Source of the DNA: UBA2108 sp002713215
GTDB taxonomy: Bacteria; Bacteroidota; Bacteroidia; Flavobacteriales_G; Salibacteraceae
Assembly (NCBI GenBank): GCA_937891015.1
Contig: CALAPY010000072.1
Span: 1-64,000, forward strand
Length of the DNA stretch: 64,000 nucleotides
Direction of reading: 5' to 3'
Shown: in pieces, positions 26,865 through 34,220 of the stretch
Position numbering within the stretch: position 1 is the stretch's first letter
How the letters are laid out: each line of letters opens with the position of its first letter
Translations under genes and position numbers: made by a program
The notes under the pieces: model-generated
Seen by the model: the letters and a program-made list of their open reading frames with translations, nothing else
Databases searched by the model: none
Told to the model about the DNA's origin: nothing

Positions 26865-28507
26865 TAGACGAAGAAATTGATAAAATTACTAGGGCTGCGT
26901 TTCCAGGCGGAGATACTTCTTATGAAGAGAAGTATTGGAAGGACATGGAAAGTGTGCTGGGTAACTCAGGAAGAAAAAGAGGTTTTATTTTTTGGTGGGG
27001 AGCAGGTGCGGTTGCATTGCTGATTTCTGCTGTGGCGGTTATCAATCTGTCAAATTCACCAAATGAGATATCCGATGATCTTAAGACTAACGCAGCTTTA
27101 ACTCAGGTCGAACCAAATGATAAAGAGCAAGTAGAAAAGCAAGAAACTACCCCTGAGCAAAGTGAAAAGATTGAAACGAACGAAACGAATGAAAAATTAA
27201 AATCGGTTGAGAAGAACACTGCAGATTACGATAGTAAAAAGGAGAGTATTCAAACTCATAATGGCCAACAGACAGGTATCACAGAATCTGCTACCATTCA
27301 ACCAGTACCCACTTCTGGAAAGAAAAAATTGAAAGAATCAAATCAACAATTAGGTAAAGGTACAGGTGCTTCAATGAAAACCCTGGTTGCAGTTTCGTCG
27401 ACTCTTGACCAATCTAAGGAAACCTTACCTTCTACTGTCAAAAATGAAAATAAGACAGAACAGAATGCCTCACCGGAAGTCAAAACAGTTGAGCTAGCTG
27501 AAACGGTCCAAAAAGGGGAAGAAACTTCAGAAGTTTCGGAACCCGAAGTAACCGTCTATGATAAAAATGATCTGGAAGTGGTAGCTGAAGATAATTCGGA
27601 AGAAAAAGATCAAACTATGGCAACAGAAGAACCTGAGGAGGATTCGGACCTTGCGGAATCAGTTGATGCCACCGCTGAAAAAACTGAATTTGGTGAAAAA
27701 GTTAAATCGGGTAATAAGTTTAAGTGGTTCATACAGCCTTCACTGTCCATTTCTACTTCTCAAAAGGGTGAAGTGAGCCTAGTAGAAACCAAATCTTCAA
27801 GCTCTCATATAAGTCCAAGTGCTATTCGCGAGTGGAATGGTGGAATTGAAGCAGGTGTACGTTATGGCTCTTTTTACTTGCTAAGCGGACTCCGTTTTCA
27901 GGAGTTTAATCAATCGTTTTCCATTAGAACGGTTACGACAGACATAAAGGATGAATATCAATACAATCAGCGTGATAAGATTGAAAGTATTGATCGTACG
28001 CTGATTCGTAACATTATTGTTAAGGTTCCCGATGGGAATGATTTCATTTTTAAAGTAGCCGGAAGCGAATATTCTACAGATACTAACTGGACAACAGTAA
28101 CTGATACCGTGGTTAATAGTAAGGAGATAGTAAGCGAAGAGGAATTGAGCATTAATTACAAATTGCAGTACTTAAGCGTGCCGTTAAGGGTAGGGTTTGA
28201 ACATGTACTTGGAGAAAAATGGTTGGTTGAAACTTCTATCGGCGCCAACTTTGGTTTCCTGATCAGTCAGTCGGGAAGCGTATTTAACTCAAATACGAAT
28301 GACGTCGTTGTGGTCGGGCAATCAGCTTCAATTGCTAAATCTACCATTAGCAGTTCATTCGGAGTAGGAGTCGGGTACTTATTAACCCCTGACCTTTCGC
28401 TACGACTGAATCCTACTTATCGATACATGATTAAAGGGCCTAATAAGGACCTCATTAACCAGTCTAATTTCTTTGGGGTGGGTATGCAAATTCGATATGT
28501 GTTTTAG
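26861..28507 (+). CDS. Trans-envelope anti-sigma-like protein with OM barrel, cassette 1
   Basis: A protein of 548 residues with an unusual build. Residues 1-42 are cytoplasmic (MIDEEIDKITRAAF...YWKDMESVLG), residues 43-63 are one transmembrane helix (FIFWWGAGAVALLISAVAVI), residues 65-270 are a low-complexity acidic Glu/Lys/Thr/Ser linker, and 275-548 are an outer-membrane beta-barrel (PorT/OMP_b-brl-like) ending in aromatic YVF. The first part is the likely sigma-binding domain, as it is conserved with the paralogue at 30747 while the linker is not. The linker is long enough to cross the periplasm, so one chain may join both membranes. It has no cleavable signal peptide. The gene overlaps the sigma gene by four bases. 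Anti-sigma role is inferred from order and layout. Confidence 0.8.
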   Translation: MIDEEIDKITRAAFPGGDTSYEEKYWKDMESVLGNSGRKRGFIFWWGAGAVALLISAVAVINLSNSPNEISDDLKTNAALTQVEPNDKEQVEKQETTPEQSEKIETNETNEKLKSVEKNTADYDSKKESIQTHNGQQTGITESATIQPVPTSGKKKLKESNQQLGKGTGASMKTLVAVSSTLDQSKETLPSTVKNENKTEQNASPEVKTVELAETVQKGEETSEVSEPEVTVYDKNDLEVVAEDNSEEKDQTMATEEPEEDSDLAESVDATAEKTEFGEKVKSGNKFKWFIQPSLSISTSQKGEVSLVETKSSSSHISPSAIREWNGGIEAGVRYGSFYLLSGLRFQEFNQSFSIRTVTTDIKDEYQYNQRDKIESIDRTLIRNIIVKVPDGNDFIFKVAGSEYSTDTNWTTVTDTVVNSKEIVSEEELSINYKLQYLSVPLRVGFEHVLGEKWLVETSIGANFGFLISQSGSVFNSNTNDVVVVGQSASIAKSTISSSFGVGVGYLLTPDLSLRLNPTYRYMIKGPNKDLINQSNFFGVGMQIRYVF

Positions 28508-28696
28508 AATTTGTATAAACCTCAACCGGCTGAATTAAAGAGGGGTAAGACATCTTAATATATTTTCTTAATACAACCAAACCTTTTTAATTTTACGAGT
28601 CTATATACTGAATCTAGATTTGTGAGTTCGCTCAAGGGATTATGCAGAATTTTACATTTCCAGTAGCAGTATTTAATAGATTAATGCATTAAGAAT

Positions 28697-30157
28697 TTGA
28701 ACCTTAAACTTTTAATACTATCATTTTTACTGTTTATAAAAGGAAGCTGCCTAATGGCGGCTTCCTTTAATGTTTTTGGCCAGGTTACCAACAATGGCCT
28801 TCCTGCTCCTAACCAGGTGGTTTATGTTCAGGCCACTGGTGCAGATACCAATTTTAGAACCGATACACTCGGAAATTATTTCGCTTCCATAAAATCAACC
28901 ATTCAAAATGGAATCGTAAGAATTTTCTTTGTCGATTGTAAGGGGGATACTGTAGAAGCTAACAGGACCTTTACTAATCTAACCCGTTCCATATATTCAA
29001 GGTTACAAGGTTGTCCGCCTGCCGGAAAAGTACTGGTATCAGGTACTGTTAAAACCTATATGCAAGCTTCTCGCTTTATCAGTGTTTATTTTTCTAAGGA
29101 TAATTTTCGCACCTATTTCGATTCTACAAAAACCGGCCTTCTTGGAAAATTCTTTGAACAATACTATACCAAAGGAGCAGGTAAATTGTATGTAAGAATC
29201 AGAGATTGTGAGGATAATTGGATTTTTGATTCACTGCCCTATAATGCTTCGGATACCTTAAGTTTTACGCTCAACTTTTGTAAAAACACAGATAAGGTTT
29301 ATCATGGAACGATAAACCTAAATTCTAAGGCAATAAAACCTGATGAAGCATTTATGTTGCGTTACAAATTCAATCCGGTTAGGAAAAATTTTGAATTTGT
29401 AGATTCTATTTCCGTTAATAAGCACGGTTCCTTCCACTTTCCAAAAGACAGTGTTAATGAGTATTTATTAAAGGTGCTTCCAACGGATGCATCTCGGTTT
29501 TCCGCTACTTACTACCCAAACGGGATTAAATGGAATCATAGCAATGCGCGTTCAATAGGAATTCATTTGAATAACCCGCTAAGGGTTTATTTAAAAGATT
29601 ATCCATCACCATCAGGAACTTATAGAATAAGTGGTGTAGTGGAAGTCGATAATGGGTTTAAACGAGCAGGTTACGGAGCGGTGGGAATTCATTTGCTGGA
29701 TAATTCGGATAAGGTTATTGGTTTTACTTATGCTAACAGAGCCGGTAGTTTTTCGTTTGATAATTTGGATGCCGGAAGCTATCGGGTATGGATTGATCAA
29801 TGTGGTCTTCCCACTGAAAACAAGATTATTTCGCTGAATGCAAATAACCCGGTTGAAGATAATCTGGTTATAACGGCAAACAATAACGGGGTTTACTTCG
29901 ATGAATTCCTAGGCTTAAATGAAGCATACTCCGAATCTGAAACCCAGGTTTACCCCAATCCTTTTGCCGATGTTATCAATTTGGTTTCGAAGGATTATGG
30001 GACGGTTACCGTTCAGGATATGATGGGTAGAATTGTATATTCAAATAATTATGTAAAAAATGAAGAAATCCGAACGGATAATTGGGAGGAAGGAGTTTAC
30101 CTGATCACCGTTCAAAATAAAAAGGGATTGTATAGAAGGAAGCTTGTAAAAAAATAA
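28697..30157 (+). CDS. T9SS surface protein of sigma cassette 2
   Basis: A protein of 486 residues, start TTG 28697, paralogue of the protein at 24808 throughout (FNVFGQVTNNGLPAPNQVV, YFSKDNFRTYFDSTK, YHGTINLNSKAIKPDEAF, WIDQCGLPTENKII, VYPNPFADVI). It has a signal peptide with a hairpin in its codons (28739-28768), Ig-like repeats and a T9SS type A domain at the end. The upstream spacer is 189 bp, so this cassette can have its own promoter. The next gene (sigma) begins 14 bases downstream, exactly as in cassette 1. Function unknown; a ligand-sensing or surface-layer role is possible. Confidence 0.8.
   Translation: MNLKLLILSFLLFIKGSCLMAASFNVFGQVTNNGLPAPNQVVYVQATGADTNFRTDTLGNYFASIKSTIQNGIVRIFFVDCKGDTVEANRTFTNLTRSIYSRLQGCPPAGKVLVSGTVKTYMQASRFISVYFSKDNFRTYFDSTKTGLLGKFFEQYYTKGAGKLYVRIRDCEDNWIFDSLPYNASDTLSFTLNFCKNTDKVYHGTINLNSKAIKPDEAFMLRYKFNPVRKNFEFVDSISVNKHGSFHFPKDSVNEYLLKVLPTDASRFSATYYPNGIKWNHSNARSIGIHLNNPLRVYLKDYPSPSGTYRISGVVEVDNGFKRAGYGAVGIHLLDNSDKVIGFTYANRAGSFSFDNLDAGSYRVWIDQCGLPTENKIISLNANNPVEDNLVITANNNGVYFDEFLGLNEAYSESETQVYPNPFADVINLVSKDYGTVTVQDMMGRIVYSNNYVKNEEIRTDNWEEGVYLITVQNKKGLYRRKLVKK
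28739..28768 (+). promoter_or_regulatory. Hairpin within signal-peptide codons, cassette 2
   Basis: AAAGGAAGCTGCC (28739-28751) pairs with GGCGGCTTCCTTT (28756-28768) over 13 positions with one U-G, loop TAAT. Compared with cassette 1 the GGG/CCC pairs have become GGA/TCC, keeping the pairing. A GTTTTT run (28772-28777) follows shortly, giving the look of an intrinsic terminator placed inside the coding start. Confidence 0.5.
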
Positions 30158-30171
30158 AGTACTGCCGTGAT

Positions 30172-30750
30172 ATGAAGGTGGATCGGAAGCTAATTGGAGC
30201 CTGTATTAAAGGCGATCGAAGGGCTCAGCGCGAGCTCTATGGGCTATGCCTTGATCAATTGTTAGGTGTTTGCTTCCGGTTTGCGAACAACGAAGACGAT
30301 GCTTCTATCCTTCTGAACGAGGCATTTTTCAAGATTTTAGAGAATCTGGAAAATCAAAATAAAGAGGTTCCCTTTATGGCCTGGGCAACCCGAATAACGG
30401 TAAATCACTGCATAAGTGAATATCGGAAAGACAGAACCAGAAAGCGGGTAATTACCGCAATGGAACCGGAAGACCTGGACCAGTCTTCTCAATTGAGAAT
30501 ATTGGATGATGAGAAATTTGAATATGATCCAAGACTTTTAAAGAAGGTACGAAAGGAAATTTTAAACCTACCACCCATGACCCAGGAGGTTTTCCAGTTG
30601 TATGTTTTTCAAAATTGTTCTCATTACGAGGTGGCGGAGTTGTTGGGAATTAAAGAGGGAACATCAAAATGGCATTTGTTTAATGCGCGCAGTATATTGA
30701 GAGAAGCATTAATTGATGACATGAAAGAAGTAACAAGTATAGCCTTATGA
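30172..30750 (+). CDS. ECF-type RNA polymerase sigma factor, cassette 2
   Basis: A protein of 192 residues, the paralogue of the sigma factor at 26286-26864. It shares KVDRKLIGACIKGDRRAQ near the start, PFMAWATRITVNHCISEYRK in region 2 and the HTH segment YEVAELLGIKEGTSKWHLF in region 4. The two differ most in the linker (about 90-125) and the last 20 residues. The start ATG is in the same context as cassette 1, and the stop overlaps the following barrel gene as ATGA. Differences in regions 2 and 4 are few, so the two sigma factors may recognise overlapping promoters. Confidence 0.9.
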   Translation: MKVDRKLIGACIKGDRRAQRELYGLCLDQLLGVCFRFANNEDDASILLNEAFFKILENLENQNKEVPFMAWATRITVNHCISEYRKDRTRKRVITAMEPEDLDQSSQLRILDDEKFEYDPRLLKKVRKEILNLPPMTQEVFQLYVFQNCSHYEVAELLGIKEGTSKWHLFNARSILREALIDDMKEVTSIAL

Positions 30751-32405
30751 CAGACGAGGAAATCGATAAGTTGTCAAGAGCGTCATTTCGCAACTCCCGC
30801 GCTGCTAATGAAGCAAAGCTTTGGAGTGACATGGAAAAGATTCTCGACGAAAGGGGAAGCAAGGGGGGCGGTTTCTATTGGCCGGCACTTGGAGCTGTGG
30901 TTCTGGTTGTTGCGACTGCATTGGGGTGGTTTGTTATTAGCGACACATCAAAAAGCATTATAACACCAACAGAAGATCAAATTGTAGAAAATCAAAAGAC
31001 TATCAATCCTGAGTCCAATGCCAACGATATCGATTCGAAAAGCGATCAGCCTATACGAACTGAGGAATTACAGGGCAATGATGCTAAACCTTTGACCAAG
31101 TCAATAAGTAAAACTGCGATTAAACAAGAAAAGCCAATTGAAGCAACGAGTAAGACTAACGTAGAAAAGGCTAGCATCCTAAATGAAGAAAGTACTCCTC
31201 AAAACGGGGAAGCTTTGTTAGTTGCATCTGTTACTCAACCAGTGGACACTAAACCTGAAGAGGAAAACAACCTAAGTCTGATTACTGAAATGAGTGCAGG
31301 ACAAACCATAAACAAGGTTTCCAAAGTCAATGAGGCGAATGAAAATAGTGTTGGGCTGGAAACATCGCAATCAATAGAAGAAGAAACTCCTGAATCGGTA
31401 GAAATCACAAATTCGGAGCAGGGAGCGAATCAAGAAGATAATTCTATAGCATTAGTGGACGTTTCGGCCATTGAAAACCCTCAGGAGAATTCAGAACAGA
31501 AAGTTGATGTACAGGAAGATTCACAGGAAACGATGGCGATTGCAGAAGGAGAAATCAAAGCAGATGAACCAATCAATACAGAAACCGAATTCGGGGAAGA
31601 GCTAAACTCAAACTCTAGGATTCGATTTTTTGTTCAACCCCGATTTAGTTATTTTAATTCGGAGAAGGAAAAGGAGTATTATATAGAAACCACATCGTCT
31701 AATTCTCATATTAACACTTCAAGAATGAAGGACTGGAGTGCTGGAATTGATGCTGGGGTTCAGTTTAATAAATTCTATATCAAAACCGGATTACACTATC
31801 AGGAACTAAACCAGTCGTTCTCTATACGTACCCAAACCACAGAAATAATAGATAATTACGAATATGAGGATCGACTCATTGGAACTGAAATAGTACAGTC
31901 AGGTACAAGGTACGAAGTGTTTAAAGTTCCGGTAGGTAGTGGGTTTTCTTACCGGGGTCAATCCATTGCGATTTACGACACCAACGACGTTTTTGTCACT
32001 GATACCATTATCAATAAAACGGAATTAGTCGTTGAAACCCAATCTACGCTTAGCTATACATTGAAATATTTTCAAGTGCCTTTGATGGTTGGTTATGAAC
32101 ATGTATTAGGGGCAAGATGGTTGATCGATGTATCCGGAGGTATAAATCTTGGTATTCTTGCTGGTCAGTCGGGAAGTACGTTTAACAACAATTCTGAAGA
32201 GGTGGTTTCATTACTGGGATCTTCTCACCCCTCTAAGACCACAGTTTCCTATTTAGTTAATGTTGGAGTAGGGTATATGTTAGGCCCTGATATGTCAATT
32301 AATTTAACCCCAAGCTACAAATACCTGGGGAATGGGCCATTTAATTACAGTGAAAGTCAACGAAGCTTTTATGGGGTTGATCTTGGTCTTCGATATAAGT
32401 TTTAA
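30747..32405 (+). CDS. Trans-envelope anti-sigma-like protein with OM barrel, cassette 2
   Basis: A protein of 552 residues with the same build as the protein at 26861: a cytoplasmic N-terminus (MTDEEIDKLSRASF...LWSDMEKIL), a single helix (about 45-66, WPALGAVVLVVATALGWFVI), an acidic linker (about 68-280), and a beta-barrel (about 285-552) ending LRYKF. The barrel is strongly conserved with the paralogue (YFQVPLMVGYEHVLGARWL against YLSVPLRVGFEHVLGEKWL), as is the first 40 residues, whereas the linkers share only composition. The pattern fits a sigma-binding end and an outer-membrane end under selection, joined by a spacer. Confidence 0.8.
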   Translation: MTDEEIDKLSRASFRNSRAANEAKLWSDMEKILDERGSKGGGFYWPALGAVVLVVATALGWFVISDTSKSIITPTEDQIVENQKTINPESNANDIDSKSDQPIRTEELQGNDAKPLTKSISKTAIKQEKPIEATSKTNVEKASILNEESTPQNGEALLVASVTQPVDTKPEEENNLSLITEMSAGQTINKVSKVNEANENSVGLETSQSIEEETPESVEITNSEQGANQEDNSIALVDVSAIENPQENSEQKVDVQEDSQETMAIAEGEIKADEPINTETEFGEELNSNSRIRFFVQPRFSYFNSEKEKEYYIETTSSNSHINTSRMKDWSAGIDAGVQFNKFYIKTGLHYQELNQSFSIRTQTTEIIDNYEYEDRLIGTEIVQSGTRYEVFKVPVGSGFSYRGQSIAIYDTNDVFVTDTIINKTELVVETQSTLSYTLKYFQVPLMVGYEHVLGARWLIDVSGGINLGILAGQSGSTFNNNSEEVVSLLGSSHPSKTTVSYLVNVGVGYMLGPDMSINLTPSYKYLGNGPFNYSESQRSFYGVDLGLRYKF

Positions 32406-32471
32406 TTAATAAAAGTCATGAAATCAATAGCTTACAATTGATTTAATAATTTTAACATAAATATATACACT

Positions 32472-32484
32472 TACATTAAATGTA
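32472..32484. promoter_or_regulatory. MarR operator upstream of cassette 2
   Basis: TACATTAAATGTA is a perfect dyad of six-base arms around one central base. It lies just upstream of the -7 element at 32491 and of the MarR gene. The same 12 bases plus one mismatch (TACATTAAATGTC) recur at 32984-32996 before the DoxX gene, so this is very likely the site of the MarR protein. Confidence 0.6.
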
Positions 32485-32490
32485 GTTACA

Positions 32491-32498
32491 TACATTTG
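32491..32498 (+). promoter_or_regulatory. Bacteroidota -7 element of MarR cassette 2
   Basis: TACATTTG fits TAnnTTTG and lies 13 bases before the ATG at 32512, so the leader is short. The operator dyad at 32472-32484 covers the space between the expected -33 and -7 elements. Confidence 0.5.
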
Positions 32499-32511
32499 TT
32501 GCCTGAATGAT

Positions 32512-32958
32512 ATGAGAATAGAGGAAGAAATAAAACAGGCTAAGTTTAAAACCAATAAAGAGAAGGCGTTGGTAAACTTGTTGTATACCTACCATTGGCT
32601 GAAAAATGCTCATAATAAGCAATATAAGTCCTATGGTATTTCGTCTCAACAATACAATGTACTCCGGATATTGCGGGGCCAACATCCAAAACCTGCATCC
32701 ATAAAATTGATAACTGAGCGAATGTTAGATAAATCCAGCAACGCTTCCAGGTTGGTTGATAAACTTCTTCTAAAAGGTTTAGTTGAACGGCACAACTGTC
32801 CTGACGACAGAAGGCAGGTTGATGTTTTGATTAGTAAAAAGGGACTGGAGTTGGTTGAAAAAAGTATTGAGGAGAACAATAAGAGTATGGAAGTGATAAA
32901 CCTGTCGGAAGAAGAAAGTGATGTAATCAGCAATTTGTTAGACAAAATGAGAGGATAA
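32512..32958 (+). CDS. MarR-family transcriptional regulator (cassette 2)
   Basis: A protein of 148 residues of the same type as the MarR protein at 3495: YGISSQQYNVLRILRG in the first helices, ERMLDKSSNASRLVDKLL as recognition HTH, DDRRQVDVLISKKGLEL as wing, C-terminal dimer helix. It is followed by DoxX and YceI genes, a common arrangement in Bacteroidota in which the regulator controls both. The dyad TACATTAAATGTA is present before its own promoter and before the DoxX gene. The operator differs from that of cassette 1, so the two regulators are probably insulated. Confidence 0.9.
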   Translation: MRIEEEIKQAKFKTNKEKALVNLLYTYHWLKNAHNKQYKSYGISSQQYNVLRILRGQHPKPASIKLITERMLDKSSNASRLVDKLLLKGLVERHNCPDDRRQVDVLISKKGLELVEKSIEENNKSMEVINLSEEESDVISNLLDKMRG

Positions 32959-32983
32959 AAAATTTTGAAATAATACATGTATA

Positions 32984-32996
32984 TACATTAAATGTC
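32984..32996. promoter_or_regulatory. Second MarR operator, before DoxX-YceI genes
   Basis: TACATTAAATGTC repeats the operator at 32472 with a single change at the last base. An adjacent perfect palindrome TACATGTA lies at 32974-32981. Together they suggest two dimers bind upstream of the DoxX and YceI genes. Confidence 0.55.
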
Positions 32997-33017
32997 ATAA
33001 CAATTAAAACTGGAAGA

Positions 33018-33395
33018 ATGAAAAAGAAAGGAAAATTAATAGCAAGAGTATTGGTTGGTTTAATGATGGTTATTTTTGGGTTAAACGGATTTCTAAATTT
33101 TATCCCTATGTCACCATCACCTGAACCAGCGTGGAATTTTATGGGAGCAATGGCAGAGGCCGGCTATTTTTTGCCCATGGTGAAAGGGCTTGAAATTGTT
33201 GCGGGAGTATTACTACTTACCGGAAAGTATATAAGAGCGGCTTTGGTTATTCTTACACCTATCATGTTGAACGCATTTTTATTTCACCTGTTTCTTAACA
33301 TAGCTGGAATTGGCGGTGCCCTGGTTGCATTCTCATTAACCATTTACCTCATTACAACGGAGTGGAACGGATTTAAACAATTAGTTAAAGCATAA
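33018..33395 (+). CDS. DoxX-family membrane protein (cassette 2)
   Basis: A protein of 125 residues with four predicted transmembrane helices. The segments FGLNGFLNFIP (21-31) and MVKGLEIVAGVLLLTGKY (54-71) are typical of DoxX family members. The gene lies between the MarR regulator and a YceI protein, 30 bases before the latter, so the two are co-transcribed. DoxX-like proteins are linked to thiosulfate:quinone or redox-stress functions in some bacteria; here only the membrane location and co-regulation are supported. It is distinct in sequence from the DoxX-like protein at 4016. Confidence 0.82.
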   Translation: MKKKGKLIARVLVGLMMVIFGLNGFLNFIPMSPSPEPAWNFMGAMAEAGYFLPMVKGLEIVAGVLLLTGKYIRAALVILTPIMLNAFLFHLFLNIAGIGGALVAFSLTIYLITTEWNGFKQLVKA

Positions 33396-33425
33396 AAACA
33401 ATAAATAATAAACAAAAACAGAATT

Positions 33426-34019
33426 ATGAAAGCAATTAAATTATTTACAGTAGTAGCTGCAATAGGGGCAGCGATGAGTATTTCACTTCACACTTTCGCT
33501 GGTGAAAAATACAAGGTAGCAGATAACACAACCGTAAATTGGGTCGGTAAAAAAGTAACCGGAGAACACACCGGAAACATTGTGTTAAAGTCGGGAACAT
33601 TGGAAATGAACAAAGGCAAACTTGCTGGAGGAACGTTTGAAATGGATATGGCCTCGTTAACCTGTACCGACATGCAAGGCGAATACGGCGACAAATTGGT
33701 TGGACATCTTAAAAGCGATGATTTTTTTGGTGTGGCAAAATACAAAACAGCAGTTCTAAAAATCACCAAAGTGAGTTTTACTTCTGATGGGAAGGCCAAT
33801 GTAACAGCTGACTTGACGATCAAGGGAATTACTCAAAAAGTAAGCTTTCCGGTTACCATTAAGAAAGATGGTGAAACAGTTATGGCTTCCGGTCAAATAA
33901 CTATTGATCGAACCAAATACGATATTAAATACGGCTCAGGAAGCTTTTTTGATGATTTAGGCGACAAAATGATTGAAGATAATTTCATACTAAATTTTGA
34001 CATTAAAGCAGTTTCGTAA
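33426..34019 (+). CDS. YceI-family periplasmic lipid-binding protein
   Basis: A protein of 197 residues with a signal peptide (1-25, ending TFAG). The mature part is the YceI beta-barrel lipocalin-like fold: VNWVGKKVTGEHTGNIVLK near the start, GKLAGGTFEMDMASL, LVGHLKSDDFFGVAKY, VTADLTIKGITQKVSFPV, and IDRTKYDIKYGSGSFFDD near the end, all diagnostic. YceI proteins bind polyisoprenoids or similar lipids in the periplasm. It ends the MarR-DoxX-YceI operon and is followed by a strong terminator. Confidence 0.93.
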   Translation: MKAIKLFTVVAAIGAAMSISLHTFAGEKYKVADNTTVNWVGKKVTGEHTGNIVLKSGTLEMNKGKLAGGTFEMDMASLTCTDMQGEYGDKLVGHLKSDDFFGVAKYKTAVLKITKVSFTSDGKANVTADLTIKGITQKVSFPVTIKKDGETVMASGQITIDRTKYDIKYGSGSFFDDLGDKMIEDNFILNFDIKAVS

Positions 34020-34038
34020 ATAGATTATTACCTAATTT

Positions 34039-34074
34039 AAAAAGCCCCTATTCCATTGGAATAGGGGCTTTTTT
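34039..34074 (+). terminator. Intrinsic terminator after yceI
   Basis: A perfect 16-bp stem (34039-34054 with 34058-34073) with loop ATT, flanked by A's and followed by a T run to 34074. It ends the MarR cassette 2 operon; it is nearly symmetrical but no gene on the other strand needs it within 150 bp. Confidence 0.9.
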
Positions 34075-34108
34075 GTTTTCATTGTTTTAGACCTCATCGT
34101 ATAACGTC

Positions 34109-34136
34109 ATTCCCGAGAACGCAGTGAGTCGGGAAT
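34109..34136. repeat. Palindromic REP-like element
   Basis: ATTCCCGA (34109-34116) and TCGGGAAT (34129-34136) are exact inverted arms around GAACGCAGTGAG. The pattern CATTCCCGAGAACGC resembles dispersed palindromic elements found many times in various Bacteroidota genomes. Only this copy is seen in the window. Confidence 0.5.
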
Positions 34137-34220
34137 CTCCTATTGGGATGAGTAACTTCCTTAACGGTATTGGAAATAATGATCCTATTTGATCCGCGAA
34201 AACCAGTTTCTATTTTTAGG

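Noticed and set aside
26861..28507. Barrel protein as an ordinary outer-membrane protein with a long signal peptide
   Set aside because: The hydrophobic segment lies after 42 mostly charged residues, with no cleavage site and a long linker, and the first part is conserved in the paralogue; this fits a membrane anchor better.
28619..28660. A promoter before cassette 2 (TTTG at 28619, TACATTTC at 28653)
   Set aside because: The spacing is 30 bases instead of about 19 and the -7 has a mismatch; I do not list it.
24808..32405. The doubled sigma cassette as an assembly artefact
   Set aside because: The two copies differ throughout at DNA and protein level, with unrelated linker sequences, so they are diverged paralogues.
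34109..34136. CRISPR-like or IS end for the inverted repeat
   Set aside because: A single copy with no spacers, no transposase and no target duplication; it fits a REP-like element.
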